A DNA stretch of 55,912 nt from Bacteroidota bacterium (GTDB taxonomy: Bacteria; Bacteroidota; Bacteroidia; UBA7662): positions 1-55,912 of the forward strand of contig SYHX01000031.1 of NCBI GenBank assembly GCA_005799025.1. The letters run 5' to 3'. The notes below the pieces were generated by a model that worked only from the letters and a program-made list of their open reading frames with translations, was not told the DNA's origin and ran no database searches. Both the position numbers and the translations under genes were made by a program. Position 1 is the first letter of the stretch; each line of letters opens with the position of its first letter. Positions 36,701-45,897 of this stretch are shown here, piece by piece.

Positions 36701-37506
36701 GTAATCAGCGGTCCAGAAAGATTCAACGCGTACAGGTTGTAGCCGTACGGCTCCAAGCCTGCTTTGCCCAAAAAGGACAAGGAACTCAAAACCTCAGCGC
36801 CACCATAATAGGTGCTGGAGGGTCCTCTTGTGGTGATGTTGATGATACCACCTGTCGCGTCTCCGTACTGGGCGGGGATACCGCCCGTGATGACCGTCGT
36901 TTGCTCAATGGCCGCATTGGGAAGGTTGGTGGAACCACGAACGCGGATACCATCAATGAAATATTCGGTGCTGGACGACCTGGAGCCGCGAATATTAAGC
37001 GCACTGCCCTCATCTGCCTGAAAAACACCGGCGGTTGTAGCCGCGATCGAATTAACATCCCTGGTGGGTAATGCAGCAATTTCCTCCCGGGTCACGGTAC
37101 CTCCAGTAGAGGTTTCGTCCTTGGAAATAAGGGGGACCTCGTAATCCACCACATTGATCTCGCTCAAATTAACCCCAGAGGACATTTTAATATCCAAGAA
37201 TTGGCTTTTGTCTGCGGTGATCACCACGCCTTTGACGACCTCGGTATTGTACCCGACATAGCTGACCTTGATATCGTATTTACCAGGGGTGAGGGCGCCG
37301 AATTTGTATTTACCGTCGATATCGGTGGTCGTTCCGCCCTTTTGAACGCCATCGCGTTCGATCACCACGTTGGCGAAGGGAATGCCCTCTTTGGGCTTGA
37401 GGGCATCAACCACTTTGCCTTGAACCGAACCGGTTCCGGCCTGTCCCCAGGAGGAGACAGCATAAAGGGTGCAAATCAAAACGATGAGGTACCTTTTTAG
37501 CTGCAT
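33769..37506 (-). CDS. TonB-dependent receptor with carboxypeptidase-like N-terminal domain
   Basis: 1245 residues. After the signal peptide (YLIVLICTLYAVSSWGQ) comes the carboxypeptidase-D regulatory-like domain (GSVQGKVVDALKPKEGIPFANVVIERDG, YDIKVSYVGYNTEVVKGVVI), a plug (INVVDYEVPLISKDETSTGGTVTREEIAALPTRDVNSIAATTAGV, NIRGSRSSSTEYFIDGIRVRGSTN, IPAQYGDATGGIINITTRG) and a long barrel ending in Phe (RRTRLGVRLNF). Unlike SusC-type receptors there is no SusD gene next to it; instead two envelope genes follow. The cargo is unknown. ATG 37506 is certain from the signal peptide. Confidence 0.9.
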   Translation of the reverse strand: MQLKRYLIVLICTLYAVSSWGQAGTGSVQGKVVDALKPKEGIPFANVVIERDGVQKGGTTTDIDGKYKFGALTPGKYDIKVSYVGYNTEVVKGVVITADKSQFLDIKMSSGVNLSEINVVDYEVPLISKDETSTGGTVTREEIAALPTRDVNSIAATTAGVFQADEGSALNIRGSRSSSTEYFIDGIRVRGSTNLPNAAIEQTTVITGGIPAQYGDATGGIINITTRGPSSTYYGGAEVLSSLSFLGKAGLEPYGYNLYALNLSGPLITKQIEGNAKRSIMGFFLSGEMENQLDATPSAIGVYTMKDKALDQLKNNPYRPSIFGSGIQRSSEFVTEDDYELVRVRPNANRSRISLAGKVDFQPSPTISFTMGGNYDRTWGKSYTRAYSMMNPDNMGNSQNQTLRSYARFRQNFTAADQKQEGLIRNAYYQIQFDYTKATGASDGGDNLGRNPFRYGYVGNFKYDLIPAYGTESVPFVIAGDTVEFELTSLLGFRETNLIYSKDRANQIDPLLAAWGIDFFNSIGGGANAAGLYSATNVGINGLSDVRLNGGLTNGLRPGSAYGIFNESGRQFGGYSFNDNDAYRMTLFSSADIGGHSLKFGFEYDQRIDRSYNLNPFATTNGLWGQARSLTNQHILDFDKPWNPIVDVDSFGFPLSDTVLWNRLIASNQSTFDKNLRATLGKGATDFIQVDDLDPDQLKLSYFSADELLNTGNSFVGYFGYDYLGNKLSNQPGRLDFFTDSLNRPIAAFAPVYAAGYIEDKFDFDDLVFRVGLRVDRFDANQPVLKDPFLLYTAKTIEDLKADPNTSGLSHPSVVPGSAVVYINDNNATSKAILGYRDGNRWYNAQGSEIRNASGIAAASATGTVIPWLKDANQTAVRADAFTDYTPQINWMPRVAFSFPISDEAQFFAHYDVLTQRPSGFSRFDPRQYYFLRQVGGTINNPNLKPERTIDYQLGFKQKLNKTSALTIAAFYRELRNMIQIINVPFAFPADYQTYGNIDFGTVKGLTLTYDLRRTGNVRLNASYTLQFADGTGSAPDQAANIIQAGIDNLRTPIPLSFDARHRLVANLDFRFGSGKAYDGPRIAGLPIMEGIGFNFVANAISGTPYSRQTIVTPDGDVAGGLTGRTTLKGGINGSRLPWQFRMNFRVDKDFNFAMGRKADGKPREASINVFLQVVNLFDNRNVTGVYQFTGDPQDDGYLTSNLGAQQLASVIDRQSFFDLYRASMADPVNFSLPRRTRLGVRLNF

Positions 37507-37732
37507 AATTGGTGATTAAAGGACTTGAGAAAATAGGCTTAGCAAAAAGCAAAACTGATTAAACTCTAGGGCGTTAAGCGTTGGCAAAGCGTAGCATCCC
37601 CGAATTCAATCGGATTCAAGTTACGAACTTAGGCATAATTAAAGGTTTTTTTACACAAATGCCGCTATAATTTTAACAAAAAGGCAATATTCAAACCTCC
37701 ACGCCCAACCACCTAAACCAACTTCTTAGCCT

Positions 37733-38707
37733 ATGATGACCCCCCTAAACAGGCTCCTTCAAACCAAATTTCCGATTATTCAAGCCGGTATGATTTGGTG
37801 CTCTGGCTGGGAATTGGCTGCCGCTGTATCCAATGCGGGGGGTTTGGGGACAATTGGTGCGGGTTCCATGTACCCAGAGCAGCTTGAATGGCAATTGAAA
37901 CAGCTGCGTGCCGCCCTTAAGACCGAAGCAGCGGCTCAAAATAGGCCTTATGCCGTGAATTTACCCTTGCTTTATCCGCAAGTAGACGATCATCTTAGGC
38001 TCATTGAGGCCTACCAAGTTCCGGTCGTTATCTGTTCCGCTGGCAGTCCATCCAAGTACACCGCTAGGCTCAAGGATTCAGGATGCAAAGTGCTGCATGT
38101 GGTTTCCAGCACCCGCTTCGCCGTCAAAGCCCAAGAGGCCGGCGTTGACGCCGTCATTGCAGAAGGCTTCGAGGCGGGAGGTCATAACGGGAGGGAAGAA
38201 ACCACCACGCTTTGCCTTGTACCGGCCGTCCGGCAAGCCATTGACCTCCCCTTGGTCGCCGCAGGGGGTATAGGTAGCGGTGCAGCGATCGCGGCCGCCT
38301 TGGCTTTGGGGGCAGACGGGGTCCAAATCGGATCCCTATATGCCGCAACCACCGAATCCAGCGCCCATCAGGCCTTCAAAGAGCGCATTGCCGCCGCAAT
38401 CGAAGGCGATACCCGTCTCGCGCTTAAAGACCTGACCCCCGTCAGGCTACTCGACAACGACTTTGCAAGACAAGTCCATCAGGCAGAACGCGAAGGGGTC
38501 GGCCCACAGTCCCTTGCGGAAATTCTGGGTCGAGGCCGTGCCAAAAAAGGCATGTTCGAAGGAGACATGGTGGAGGGTGAGTTGGAAATTGGGCAGGTGT
38601 CTGCGATGATCCAAGAAATAGTACCCGCAGGCCCACTCACCAAGTCCTTGTGGGAAGATTGCCTAAGGACCTTAAAGAAATTGACCGCGTTAACCCCTTT
38701 AACCTAA
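37733..38707 (+). CDS. Nitronate monooxygenase/FabK-like FMN oxidoreductase
   Basis: 324 residues, TIM barrel. It shows the family's FPIIQAGMIWCSGWELAAAVSNAGGLGTIGAGSM opening, VVISTSAGSP-like strand (VVICSAGSPSK), EGFEAGGHNG (His proximal to FMN), LPLVAAGGIGSGAAIAAALALGADGVQIGSLY. FMN-dependent members oxidise nitronates, or reduce enoyl-ACP (FabK); without structural detail these cannot be separated, though the long nitronate monooxygenase name is used for this group. The ATG pair at 37733 (MM) is used. It lies after a 226-base intergenic gap and overlaps the oppositely oriented DUF4286 gene by nine bases. Confidence 0.88.
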   Translation: MMTPLNRLLQTKFPIIQAGMIWCSGWELAAAVSNAGGLGTIGAGSMYPEQLEWQLKQLRAALKTEAAAQNRPYAVNLPLLYPQVDDHLRLIEAYQVPVVICSAGSPSKYTARLKDSGCKVLHVVSSTRFAVKAQEAGVDAVIAEGFEAGGHNGREETTTLCLVPAVRQAIDLPLVAAGGIGSGAAIAAALALGADGVQIGSLYAATTESSAHQAFKERIAAAIEGDTRLALKDLTPVRLLDNDFARQVHQAEREGVGPQSLAEILGRGRAKKGMFEGDMVEGELEIGQVSAMIQEIVPAGPLTKSLWEDCLRTLKKLTALTPLT

Positions 38708-39040
38708 AGAATCCCTGGCCATAACCGGGTCGTCGGAAATGATTTCCAAAACGGTTCTAAAGGCCTGAGCCTTGTGACCGTATCTGAGGTTGTGTTGATC
38801 CCTCAGGGGTGGCGCAACTTTCGCGATGTATTCGCTCAATTTATCCTGACTTGTACAGAAATATTGTACCGCATACGTGACCGAGTTCTGCTCGGATTCA
38901 GGATGCAGGAGCCTGCACAATCGATGGGATACGAAATACCCGCTGTTCATCACTTCAGGAATGTGATGCATCCGCATCCATTCCACCCAATCCGAAGCCA
39001 CGTCGGATTCTACCATAACTGTAACATTATACAATATCAT
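38699..39040 (-). CDS. DUF4286 family protein
   Basis: 113 residues. It has the DUF4286 pattern: MILYNVTVMVESDVASDWVEWMRMHHIPEVMNSGYFVSHRLCRLL, then TYAVQYFCTSQDKLSEYI and LRYGHKAQAFRTVLEII. The fold is ferredoxin-like; no activity is known. It is common in Bacteroidota and often a single gene as here. The ATG 39040 is well placed before the first strand. Its end overlaps the FMN oxidoreductase gene on the opposite strand. Confidence 0.85.
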   Translation of the reverse strand: MILYNVTVMVESDVASDWVEWMRMHHIPEVMNSGYFVSHRLCRLLHPESEQNSVTYAVQYFCTSQDKLSEYIAKVAPPLRDQHNLRYGHKAQAFRTVLEIISDDPVMARDSLG

Positions 39041-39138
39041 AGCATTCCATTAATTTCAAAAAGTAATTCCGAGGAAAGCAAAAGATGGGGCACGATTCAA
39101 GGCTTAAATAAGGATTCCAAGAGGTCGTTCAGGCTGAA

Positions 39139-40962
39139 TTAAAGCTCTGGGTTTTGGTCTCCGCGAAGCCTGCGGATTTTTCGTCGGCATTCGGGCAAAA
39201 ATGCTGAGTCTGGAAATTTAAACATTAATTGACTGAACAGCTCCATGGCCCGCTCTTTGTTGGTAAAACGCAGTTCCCATAGTATTCCCCTGCGAAACAA
39301 TGCGTCATCGGCAAGCACTTCATCTCCGTATCCTGCCAGCAAAGAACCATAGGCAGAATCGGCCTCGGGATAACGCCCCATTTGCTCAAGTACCGCCGCC
39401 TTGCGTATCCACAAGTCATCCCCCAAGGGATGTTGTCGCAAAGTGTCCAATAAACTGTCCACCAATACAATAGCGCGGTCCAATTGTCGCCGGTACCTAG
39501 CCTGTTCCAACATGGCCAAACCCTGCATAGGTAACGCGCTCGTGTCCAAGTCATAGTTATCATGAATAGTCAAGGCTAATTCCATCGCATCATTGGCCAT
39601 ACGGGTTGTGGTACTGGCTTTGAGCACATCCAACTGGGCCTGAGCCCACGAAAATTCGTATTGAAAAAAAGATAAGCGCGCATTTCGGTACTTAGCCTGA
39701 TGCCCCAAGGGCTGATTCGAGAAATCTCGCTCGACCTGCCCATAAACCAAGGCTGCTTCCCAAAATATTTCACTTAGGACGTACAAGTCTCCTAACAAAA
39801 GTTTAATTTCTGCCAAGGACTGGGTTTCTCCACCTTGCGCTATGATTTGTTCCAACATATCCATGGATTCCTCCATTCGGTTCAAATCAAAGGCCAGTAA
39901 TTCTGCATAACCGGCAGAGGCCTGCAAGCGAAGACGCGCATTCAGCCCTACGGCCAAAAGGGCTTGGTACTGAGCGGCCAGGCTCTCCAAAGAATCCTTG
40001 ATGCCCCCGTAACCCGCCTGAATCAACCGGTATTTGACCCTCAAAATCTCCATGCGGGCCTCGTTTTGCAAATTGGGCAACCTGGACTGCTGCACCACAA
40101 AATCAAGCATGGGAAACGTTGCCTTCCAGTCCTCGTTTTCGATCGCAATCCTGGCCAGGGCCAGGACTCGCTGACCCTGTTGATTCATGCGCATATCCAA
40201 GGCTTTGGCTTGTTGGAAGGCAGCCCCAAAATCCTTTTGTTGAACGAGATACCAGATCAGCAATTCATTCAGCGGCGTCGCATCCGGCTTAACCCTCAAA
40301 CGCTTGAGAACCGCCACGCGGATTTCATCCATCTCGTCCGCATCCAATTTCTGTTGCAGTGCGTATTGCACGGTTTCCAATTGCTGGGGCTGATCCTCCA
40401 AATGTTCCAAATAATGCTCGACCATCCGTGCTCGCTGCCCGGATTGATGGGCCAGATCTGCCAATTCCAAAGCATATGCTGCAGGGTTGGACTGCAGAGA
40501 CCGTCCTTGGAAGTAGACCTGAACAGCCCATTCCCATTCAGCCCTCACCCTGAAGGCCCCGGCCAAAACCGCAATCTCGTTAGGGTCTCCTTTGCAATCC
40601 TTAAGAAGATCGCCGTAAGCCTTCAAGGCCTCCTCCACTTTACCCCGTAGGCGCATGGCATAGCCCCGATCTACCTCATAGTGTACCTGTCCCTTGAATT
40701 TGCGGCCTAGGCGCTGAGCCAGCTTTTCGGCATCCTCGAACTGCTTAAGCTGAATGCGGGATACATAGGTATAGGCATATGCCGTCCCGGACCAGGCGGG
40801 GTCGGTAAGAAATGACTCGAAGACCCTAAGGCATGATTCATATTCCTGTTTTTGGAAATGCTGTATCCCAATCTGAATTTCAGCGGGCTGAAGGGGCTGT
40901 GCCTGCAGGGGCATCAGGCCCAACCATGCCAGAAATATGCTGATTTGAAGCAAGAATTTCAT
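39139..40962 (-). CDS. Tetratricopeptide repeat protein
   Basis: 607 residues with a signal peptide (ISIFLAWLGLMPLQAQ) and repeated TPR-like helix pairs throughout, for example YESCLRVFESFL, ALKAYGDLLKDC, AAFQQAKALDM and the final YPEADSAYGSLLAGYGDEVLADDALFRRGIL. It is therefore an exported scaffold-type protein of the periplasm or outer-membrane face; no partner can be named. The start at 40962 overlaps no other gene; radA starts 54 bases away on the other strand. Confidence 0.85.
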   Translation of the reverse strand: MKFLLQISIFLAWLGLMPLQAQPLQPAEIQIGIQHFQKQEYESCLRVFESFLTDPAWSGTAYAYTYVSRIQLKQFEDAEKLAQRLGRKFKGQVHYEVDRGYAMRLRGKVEEALKAYGDLLKDCKGDPNEIAVLAGAFRVRAEWEWAVQVYFQGRSLQSNPAAYALELADLAHQSGQRARMVEHYLEHLEDQPQQLETVQYALQQKLDADEMDEIRVAVLKRLRVKPDATPLNELLIWYLVQQKDFGAAFQQAKALDMRMNQQGQRVLALARIAIENEDWKATFPMLDFVVQQSRLPNLQNEARMEILRVKYRLIQAGYGGIKDSLESLAAQYQALLAVGLNARLRLQASAGYAELLAFDLNRMEESMDMLEQIIAQGGETQSLAEIKLLLGDLYVLSEIFWEAALVYGQVERDFSNQPLGHQAKYRNARLSFFQYEFSWAQAQLDVLKASTTTRMANDAMELALTIHDNYDLDTSALPMQGLAMLEQARYRRQLDRAIVLVDSLLDTLRQHPLGDDLWIRKAAVLEQMGRYPEADSAYGSLLAGYGDEVLADDALFRRGILWELRFTNKERAMELFSQLMFKFPDSAFLPECRRKIRRLRGDQNPEL

Positions 40963-41016
40963 GATTGCAATGATAATTCAAGGGGAGGCATAGGGGATGC
41001 CGTAATTTCGCAATTC

Positions 41017-42459
41017 ATGTCCAAAGCCAAACGCGTTTTTCGTTGCCGGAATTGTGGGGTGCAAAGCCCCAAATGGTCTGGGCAATGCCCTTCCTGCCAA
41101 GAGTGGAACACCCTGGAGGAGGCTCTTGATGCCTCGACCAAGGAGGACAAACCGGATCGGCGCAAAGCTTCTGGAGATTTAATCCACGGGCATGGTGAAG
41201 TCTTGCCCATCGATCGAATTGAATTGATGGAGCAATGGCGCATTCCCGTCCCGGACGGGGAATTGCATCGGGTCCTTGGCGGGGGGTTGGTGCCTGGAGG
41301 TTTAACCTTGTTAGGAGGCGAGCCCGGCATCGGTAAATCAACCTTGTTGCTTCAATTGGCCCTTCGGCTCCACAACCTCACCACCCTTTACATATCTGGC
41401 GAAGAAAGCCAACAACAAATTCGCTTAAGAGCCGAAAGGCTGGGAGCGCTGCACTCCAATTGTCTGTTGTTATGCGAAACCGAAACCACCGCTATCTTTC
41501 AAGCGATTGCACGAATACAGCCGCAACTTATTTTGGTGGATTCCATTCAAACGCTTTTTCAACGCGAAATGGACTCGGCCCCTGGAACGGTAGCTCAAAT
41601 TCGCCAAGTAGCCGGAGAATTTATGCAATATGCCAAGCAGTACCAGGTCCCCGTCATCTTGGTTGGCCATGTCACCAAGGACGGTTCTTTGGCAGGGCCT
41701 AAAGTCCTTGAACACCTGGTTGACACCGTGTTACAGTTCGAGGGTGATCGTCACCAAGCGTATCGCTTGCTGCGCAGTCTCAAGAACCGTTACGGCGCAA
41801 CCCATGAGTTGGGTATCTACCAAATGGAGCGCGAAGGACTTCGGGAAGTCCTGAATCCTTCCGATCTCTTGATGAGTCGCCATTGGCAGAATCGTTCTGG
41901 AATTGCAATCGGAAGCACCCGCGAAGGAAATCGATCCCTCATGGTGGAAGTGCAGGCCTTGGTCTCTCCTGCCAATTACGGGGGAGCCCAGCGCAATACC
42001 ACAGGCTTCGAGCAACGGCGTTTGCAAATGCTCCTCGCGGTCCTTCAGAAACGCTGTCGGCTACCGCTCGCCCAGCAAGATGTTTTTCTGAATTTAGCCG
42101 GGGGCCTCGAGACCTCCGATCCTGCCTTGGATTTTGCGGTATGTGCGGCCATGGTTTCCTCCTATCTGGACCTCCCCCTGTCCAACCGGGTATGCTTTAT
42201 GGCCGAAATTGGTCTGGGGGGAGAATTGCGACCGGTGGCTGGATTGGATGCTCGTTTGGCCGAAGCCCGCAAACTGGGATTCGAAAAAGTCGTGGTTTCA
42301 TCCCACCAAGGCTTGGAGCCTGGAATGGAGGCCGTTAACCGTTCGCCAGGTCGCCAAACCAAAGGTCTTCGCGTCATCCCCATGGATTATATCTCGGATT
42401 GGACGGCAACCCTGCGAGGTGTTCAACCCCCATCGACCGAATCAACCCCTCAAACATGA
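41017..42459 (+). CDS. radA: DNA repair protein RadA
   Basis: 480 residues. The zinc finger (Cys10, Cys13, Cys24, Cys27) opens the protein; the Walker A site GGEPGIGKSTLLLQ lies at about 100-108; KNRYGATHELGIYQM is the RadA-specific KNRFG-type motif; and the C-terminal Lon-protease-like domain contains LNLAGGLETSDPALDFAVCAAMVSS. RadA is a DnaB-like branch-migration helicase in recombination. ATG 41017 fits the zinc-finger start, whereas the frame upstream is antisense to the TPR gene. The stop overlaps the hflX start (ATGA). Confidence 0.96.
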   Translation: MSKAKRVFRCRNCGVQSPKWSGQCPSCQEWNTLEEALDASTKEDKPDRRKASGDLIHGHGEVLPIDRIELMEQWRIPVPDGELHRVLGGGLVPGGLTLLGGEPGIGKSTLLLQLALRLHNLTTLYISGEESQQQIRLRAERLGALHSNCLLLCETETTAIFQAIARIQPQLILVDSIQTLFQREMDSAPGTVAQIRQVAGEFMQYAKQYQVPVILVGHVTKDGSLAGPKVLEHLVDTVLQFEGDRHQAYRLLRSLKNRYGATHELGIYQMEREGLREVLNPSDLLMSRHWQNRSGIAIGSTREGNRSLMVEVQALVSPANYGGAQRNTTGFEQRRLQMLLAVLQKRCRLPLAQQDVFLNLAGGLETSDPALDFAVCAAMVSSYLDLPLSNRVCFMAEIGLGGELRPVAGLDARLAEARKLGFEKVVVSSHQGLEPGMEAVNRSPGRQTKGLRVIPMDYISDWTATLRGVQPPSTESTPQT

Positions 42460-43604
42460 CAAAAACCGCTGCAAGAAGCCGATCGGAACTAGCGGTATTG
42501 GTGGGGGTCATCACCCCTGCTCAACCGGAATCGATGACTTTGGAATATTTGGCTGAACTCGACTTCTTGACCGATACTGCTGGCGCCACGGTTGTCAAGC
42601 ATTTTACCCAAAGGCTTCCGCATCCCGATCCGCGTACCTACGTTGGAAGCGGCAAACTTCAAGAAATCAACGATCACCTCGTGGAACATTCCATCGATTT
42701 GGTCATCTTCGATGATGAACTCTCTGCGGCCCAAATCCGTAACATCGAAAAGGTATTTAACCCCAATCCCCTGGAAGCCACGGTTAAGGTCTTGGATCGC
42801 AGCACATTGATTCTGGATATTTTTGCCTCCAGGGCTCGCACGGCCCAAAGCCGCTTGCAAGTGGAGCTGGCCCAACACGAATACCTCTTGCCTAGGCTCA
42901 CAAGGATGTGGACCCACCTTTCCAAACAGAAAGGAGGCATCGGCATGAAAGGCCCTGGTGAAAAGGAAATCGAAACCGATCGCCGAATCATCCGTTACCG
43001 CATATCCCTGCTTCAAGGCAAGCTCAAAGAAATAGATCGCCAGAACCAGACCCAACGCAAGAACCGCCAGGACCAATTCCGTATTGCTCTAGTCGGCTAT
43101 ACCAATGTAGGCAAATCCAGCTTGATGAATTGGTTGACCCGCAGCGAAGTTTTCGCAGAAAACAAACTATTTGCCACCCTGGATACCACGGTACGCAAAT
43201 GGGTTTTGAACGACCGACCAATGCTCTTGTCCGATACAGTGGGTTTCATTCGCAAATTGCCTCATCATTTGGTGGAATCCTTCAAAAGCACCTTGGACGA
43301 AGCCAGGGAGGCTCATTTGCTCCTTCATGTTATTGATGCTTCCCATCCCGGTTTGGACGCCCAAATTGCCGTTGTGGAACAAACCCTCGTCGAATTAGGC
43401 ATCCTGAATACCCCAGTAATTCGAGTTTACAACAAAATGGATGCCGTTGACCTTGACTCGGCAGAGCTTTTTTCTTGGCAAAAATCCCGAACCGCCCAAT
43501 TCCCCCAATCGGTTTTTGTTTCGGCAAAGAAGCATGAAGGGCAAGACCAACTCAAAGCTATGATTGAGCCCTATATATCTTCTAAATCTTATGTTACAAA
43601 TTAA
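42456..43604 (+). CDS. hflX: GTPase HflX
   Basis: 382 residues. The N-terminal glycine-rich HflX domain (LDFLTDTAGATVVKHFTQRLPHPDPRTYVGSGKLQEI, RTAQSRLQVELAQHEYLLPRLTRMW, LSKQKGGIGMKGPGEKEIETDRR) is followed by a G domain with GYTNVGKSSLMNWL (G1), DTVGFI (G3) and NKMD (G4). HflX splits or rescues stalled 70S ribosomes. It is translationally coupled to radA (ATGA at 42456) and to the next gene through TAATG at 43602-43606, so the three form a tight run. Confidence 0.96.
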   Translation: MTKTAARSRSELAVLVGVITPAQPESMTLEYLAELDFLTDTAGATVVKHFTQRLPHPDPRTYVGSGKLQEINDHLVEHSIDLVIFDDELSAAQIRNIEKVFNPNPLEATVKVLDRSTLILDIFASRARTAQSRLQVELAQHEYLLPRLTRMWTHLSKQKGGIGMKGPGEKEIETDRRIIRYRISLLQGKLKEIDRQNQTQRKNRQDQFRIALVGYTNVGKSSLMNWLTRSEVFAENKLFATLDTTVRKWVLNDRPMLLSDTVGFIRKLPHHLVESFKSTLDEAREAHLLLHVIDASHPGLDAQIAVVEQTLVELGILNTPVIRVYNKMDAVDLDSAELFSWQKSRTAQFPQSVFVSAKKHEGQDQLKAMIEPYISSKSYVTN

Positions 43605-44764
43605 TGGATTCATGGTCGCTTGATGCTCCTTGGTCGCAAATGCTGGCCCATGCCCCTGAAGGAGAATCCTTGGTGCTTGGCCTCATGTCGGGTACCTCAT
43701 TGGACGGTTTGGACTGCTGTCTCGCTCGCATAACCCACGGCAGGCAATTGCCATGGCGGTACGAGATCGTGGAGGCGGTTACCTTTCCCTACGCTTCTGA
43801 TTTTCAGGAACGGTTGCGGTTCTCCCCGTCCTTGCTCCCCGACGATTTGATGGCATTGGATGCGGAGCTTGGGATGCTTTGGGGAAAGTGGGTAATGGAT
43901 TTTCTGAACGAGGCCCATGAAGGCCATCCTCGTCGGACCGAACGACCCCTCCTCCTTGCAAGCCATGGGCATACAGTTTGCCATCGCCCTGGTTCCGGTT
44001 ATTCTCTGCAAATCGGATCCGCATTCCACCTCCACGCCATCACCGGATTTCCTGTCGTCCATGATTTCCGAAACGGAGATATAGCACGGGGTGGGCAAGG
44101 GGCACCTTTGGTCCCCATGGGGGACGCCTTGCTCTTTGGGGATTACCATGCCTGTCTCAACCTTGGCGGCATTGCCAACATCTCTTGGGGTCCAAAGCCG
44201 ACTGTGGAGGAGGCGCCGCTAAGGCAGGCCTGCGATTTGACCTTTTGCAATACGGCTTTGAATTTTTTTGCGTCGCTGGCCGGATTAAGCATGGATACCG
44301 ACGGCCAATTGGCTGCTCAAGGGAAACGTCAAGAGGAATTGCTTGATCGTTGGTCATCCGCGGCCTGGTACCAGCATCAAGGCGCAAGAAGCCTGGATAC
44401 AGCGGCCTTTCAAGCTCAGTTTTGGGATACAGCCTTGGCTGAGCGTTTCTCGCCACAAGATTTGTGTTACAATTGGTGCCTGCACCTTGCCGATGTCCTG
44501 GAACGCTCGATACGAAGCATTGCAGAGGGGCAAGAGGGCAAGATCTTGGTCAGTGGAGGAGGGGCAGCACACCCCGTCCTCCTACGCTGTCTGCAACAAA
44601 AGTCAGATTGCCTCTTGGTCCAAGCGCAGCCAATGGTCCAAGATTTCAAAGAGGCCTTGATTTTTGGACTGCTTGGATTGCTCCATTATTTCAATCTTCC
44701 GAATGTATTGGGCTGCAGTACTGGAACATCCGCTAACCATCGATCCGGAATTCGTTGTGGTTAA
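43604..44764 (+). CDS. anmK: Anhydro-N-acetylmuramic acid kinase
   Basis: 386 residues. AnmK phosphorylates and opens 1,6-anhydroMurNAc released in peptidoglycan recycling. The motifs are GLMSGTSLDGLDCCLARI (ATP/substrate), ASHGHTVCHRP, FPVVHDFRNGDIARGGQGAPLVPMGDALLF, LNLGGIANISWG and the C-terminal ILVSGGGAAHPVLL. Length is as expected. It starts with TAATG directly on the hflX stop. No other recycling genes are in view. Confidence 0.96.
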   Translation: MDSWSLDAPWSQMLAHAPEGESLVLGLMSGTSLDGLDCCLARITHGRQLPWRYEIVEAVTFPYASDFQERLRFSPSLLPDDLMALDAELGMLWGKWVMDFLNEAHEGHPRRTERPLLLASHGHTVCHRPGSGYSLQIGSAFHLHAITGFPVVHDFRNGDIARGGQGAPLVPMGDALLFGDYHACLNLGGIANISWGPKPTVEEAPLRQACDLTFCNTALNFFASLAGLSMDTDGQLAAQGKRQEELLDRWSSAAWYQHQGARSLDTAAFQAQFWDTALAERFSPQDLCYNWCLHLADVLERSIRSIAEGQEGKILVSGGGAAHPVLLRCLQQKSDCLLVQAQPMVQDFKEALIFGLLGLLHYFNLPNVLGCSTGTSANHRSGIRCG

Positions 44765-44823
44765 GTTCCCTTAAGCCACGTCCTTCATTGCCTTAATCCT
44801 TTAGCCTTTCCTTAGTAACCCCT

Positions 44824-45897
44824 ATGGCCAATTCTGCTATCCCCCAAGAAACCAAGTGCCCAGTATGGGTAGTCACCGGCGGAACCGGATTAGTCGGTGA
44901 AAATTTACTTCATTTGTTATGTACAGAGTTCCACAGCGATGCAGGTAACGGGAACCCAATTACAACAAACCAAAAGCCACTGGTCCGGGCATCGTTCCGA
45001 GATGCTCATCGAATTGGGGCTCAAAAAGTGTTATCCAAGGAGCAACAAAATTCCATCGAATGGATGCCTTGCGATTTAATGCAATGGGGTGATGCCGGTA
45101 AACTTGTGGAGGGGGCGGACCTTGTTTTCCATTGTGCAGCACTGATTTCGTACGACCCCAAAGACCAAGCCCAATTGATGCACCAAAATGCTCAATCCAC
45201 GGCACGTCTTGTAGATGCCTGCCTAGCTGCCGGTGTTCGTCGTATAGTTCACGTCAGCTCTATTGCGGCGCTGGGACCACCACGCGAAAACGAGCCCGTT
45301 CATGAGGATACCCCATGGAATGAGAAAGAGGCATCTTCCTCCTATGGTCAATCGAAATTTGCGGCAGAATTGGAGATCTGGAGAGGGCAGGAAGAAGGGT
45401 TGGAGGTCATCGTGGTCAATCCCTCCGTAATTCTTGGAACTGGAGCCTTTGAAACAGGCAGCAACCAAATATTCACCAAGGTTCAACGCGGTTTGAAATT
45501 CTACAGCAGTGGTTCATTGGGCATGGTGGATGTGCGTGATGTTGCCAAGGCCTGCCTTATGTTGCATCAAGAGAATTGCATTGGGCAGCGCTTCTTGCTG
45601 AATGGAGCCAACCTAACCTTCAAGGCCTTATTTGATGAAATGGCTTCTTGCATGGGTTGCCAGCCTCCTGTTTTTTGCCCACCGTATTGGATAGCTCAAA
45701 TCACGGCCCTCTTCCTCCAACAATGGGCCAACCTGCGTGGTACGCGTAATTATATCAGCGCCGAAACCGTCAAAGCAGCTTATACCCGCAAACACTACGA
45801 CGGCGGTCGTATTCTTCGAGCCTTACCCCAATTCCAATATAGACCTTGGACCCAAACCGTGGCGGATGGGGTTACCCATCAACGCCTATTCCCCTGA
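44824..45897 (+). CDS. NAD(P)-dependent epimerase/reductase, extended SDR family
   Basis: 357 residues with the Rossmann glycine motif GGTGLVGENL at the N-terminus, a DLMQWGD-type strand, VFHCAALISYDP, and the catalytic YGQSK (Tyr, Lys) at ~ residue 178, followed by VVNPSVILGTG. It resembles dihydroflavonol-4-reductase-like and 3-beta-HSD-like SDRs; the substrate is unknown. Its 3' end overlaps the oppositely oriented small membrane gene by twelve bases. 59 bases separate it from anmK, with no clear terminator. Confidence 0.88.
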   Translation: MANSAIPQETKCPVWVVTGGTGLVGENLLHLLCTEFHSDAGNGNPITTNQKPLVRASFRDAHRIGAQKVLSKEQQNSIEWMPCDLMQWGDAGKLVEGADLVFHCAALISYDPKDQAQLMHQNAQSTARLVDACLAAGVRRIVHVSSIAALGPPRENEPVHEDTPWNEKEASSSYGQSKFAAELEIWRGQEEGLEVIVVNPSVILGTGAFETGSNQIFTKVQRGLKFYSSGSLGMVDVRDVAKACLMLHQENCIGQRFLLNGANLTFKALFDEMASCMGCQPPVFCPPYWIAQITALFLQQWANLRGTRNYISAETVKAAYTRKHYDGGRILRALPQFQYRPWTQTVADGVTHQRLFP

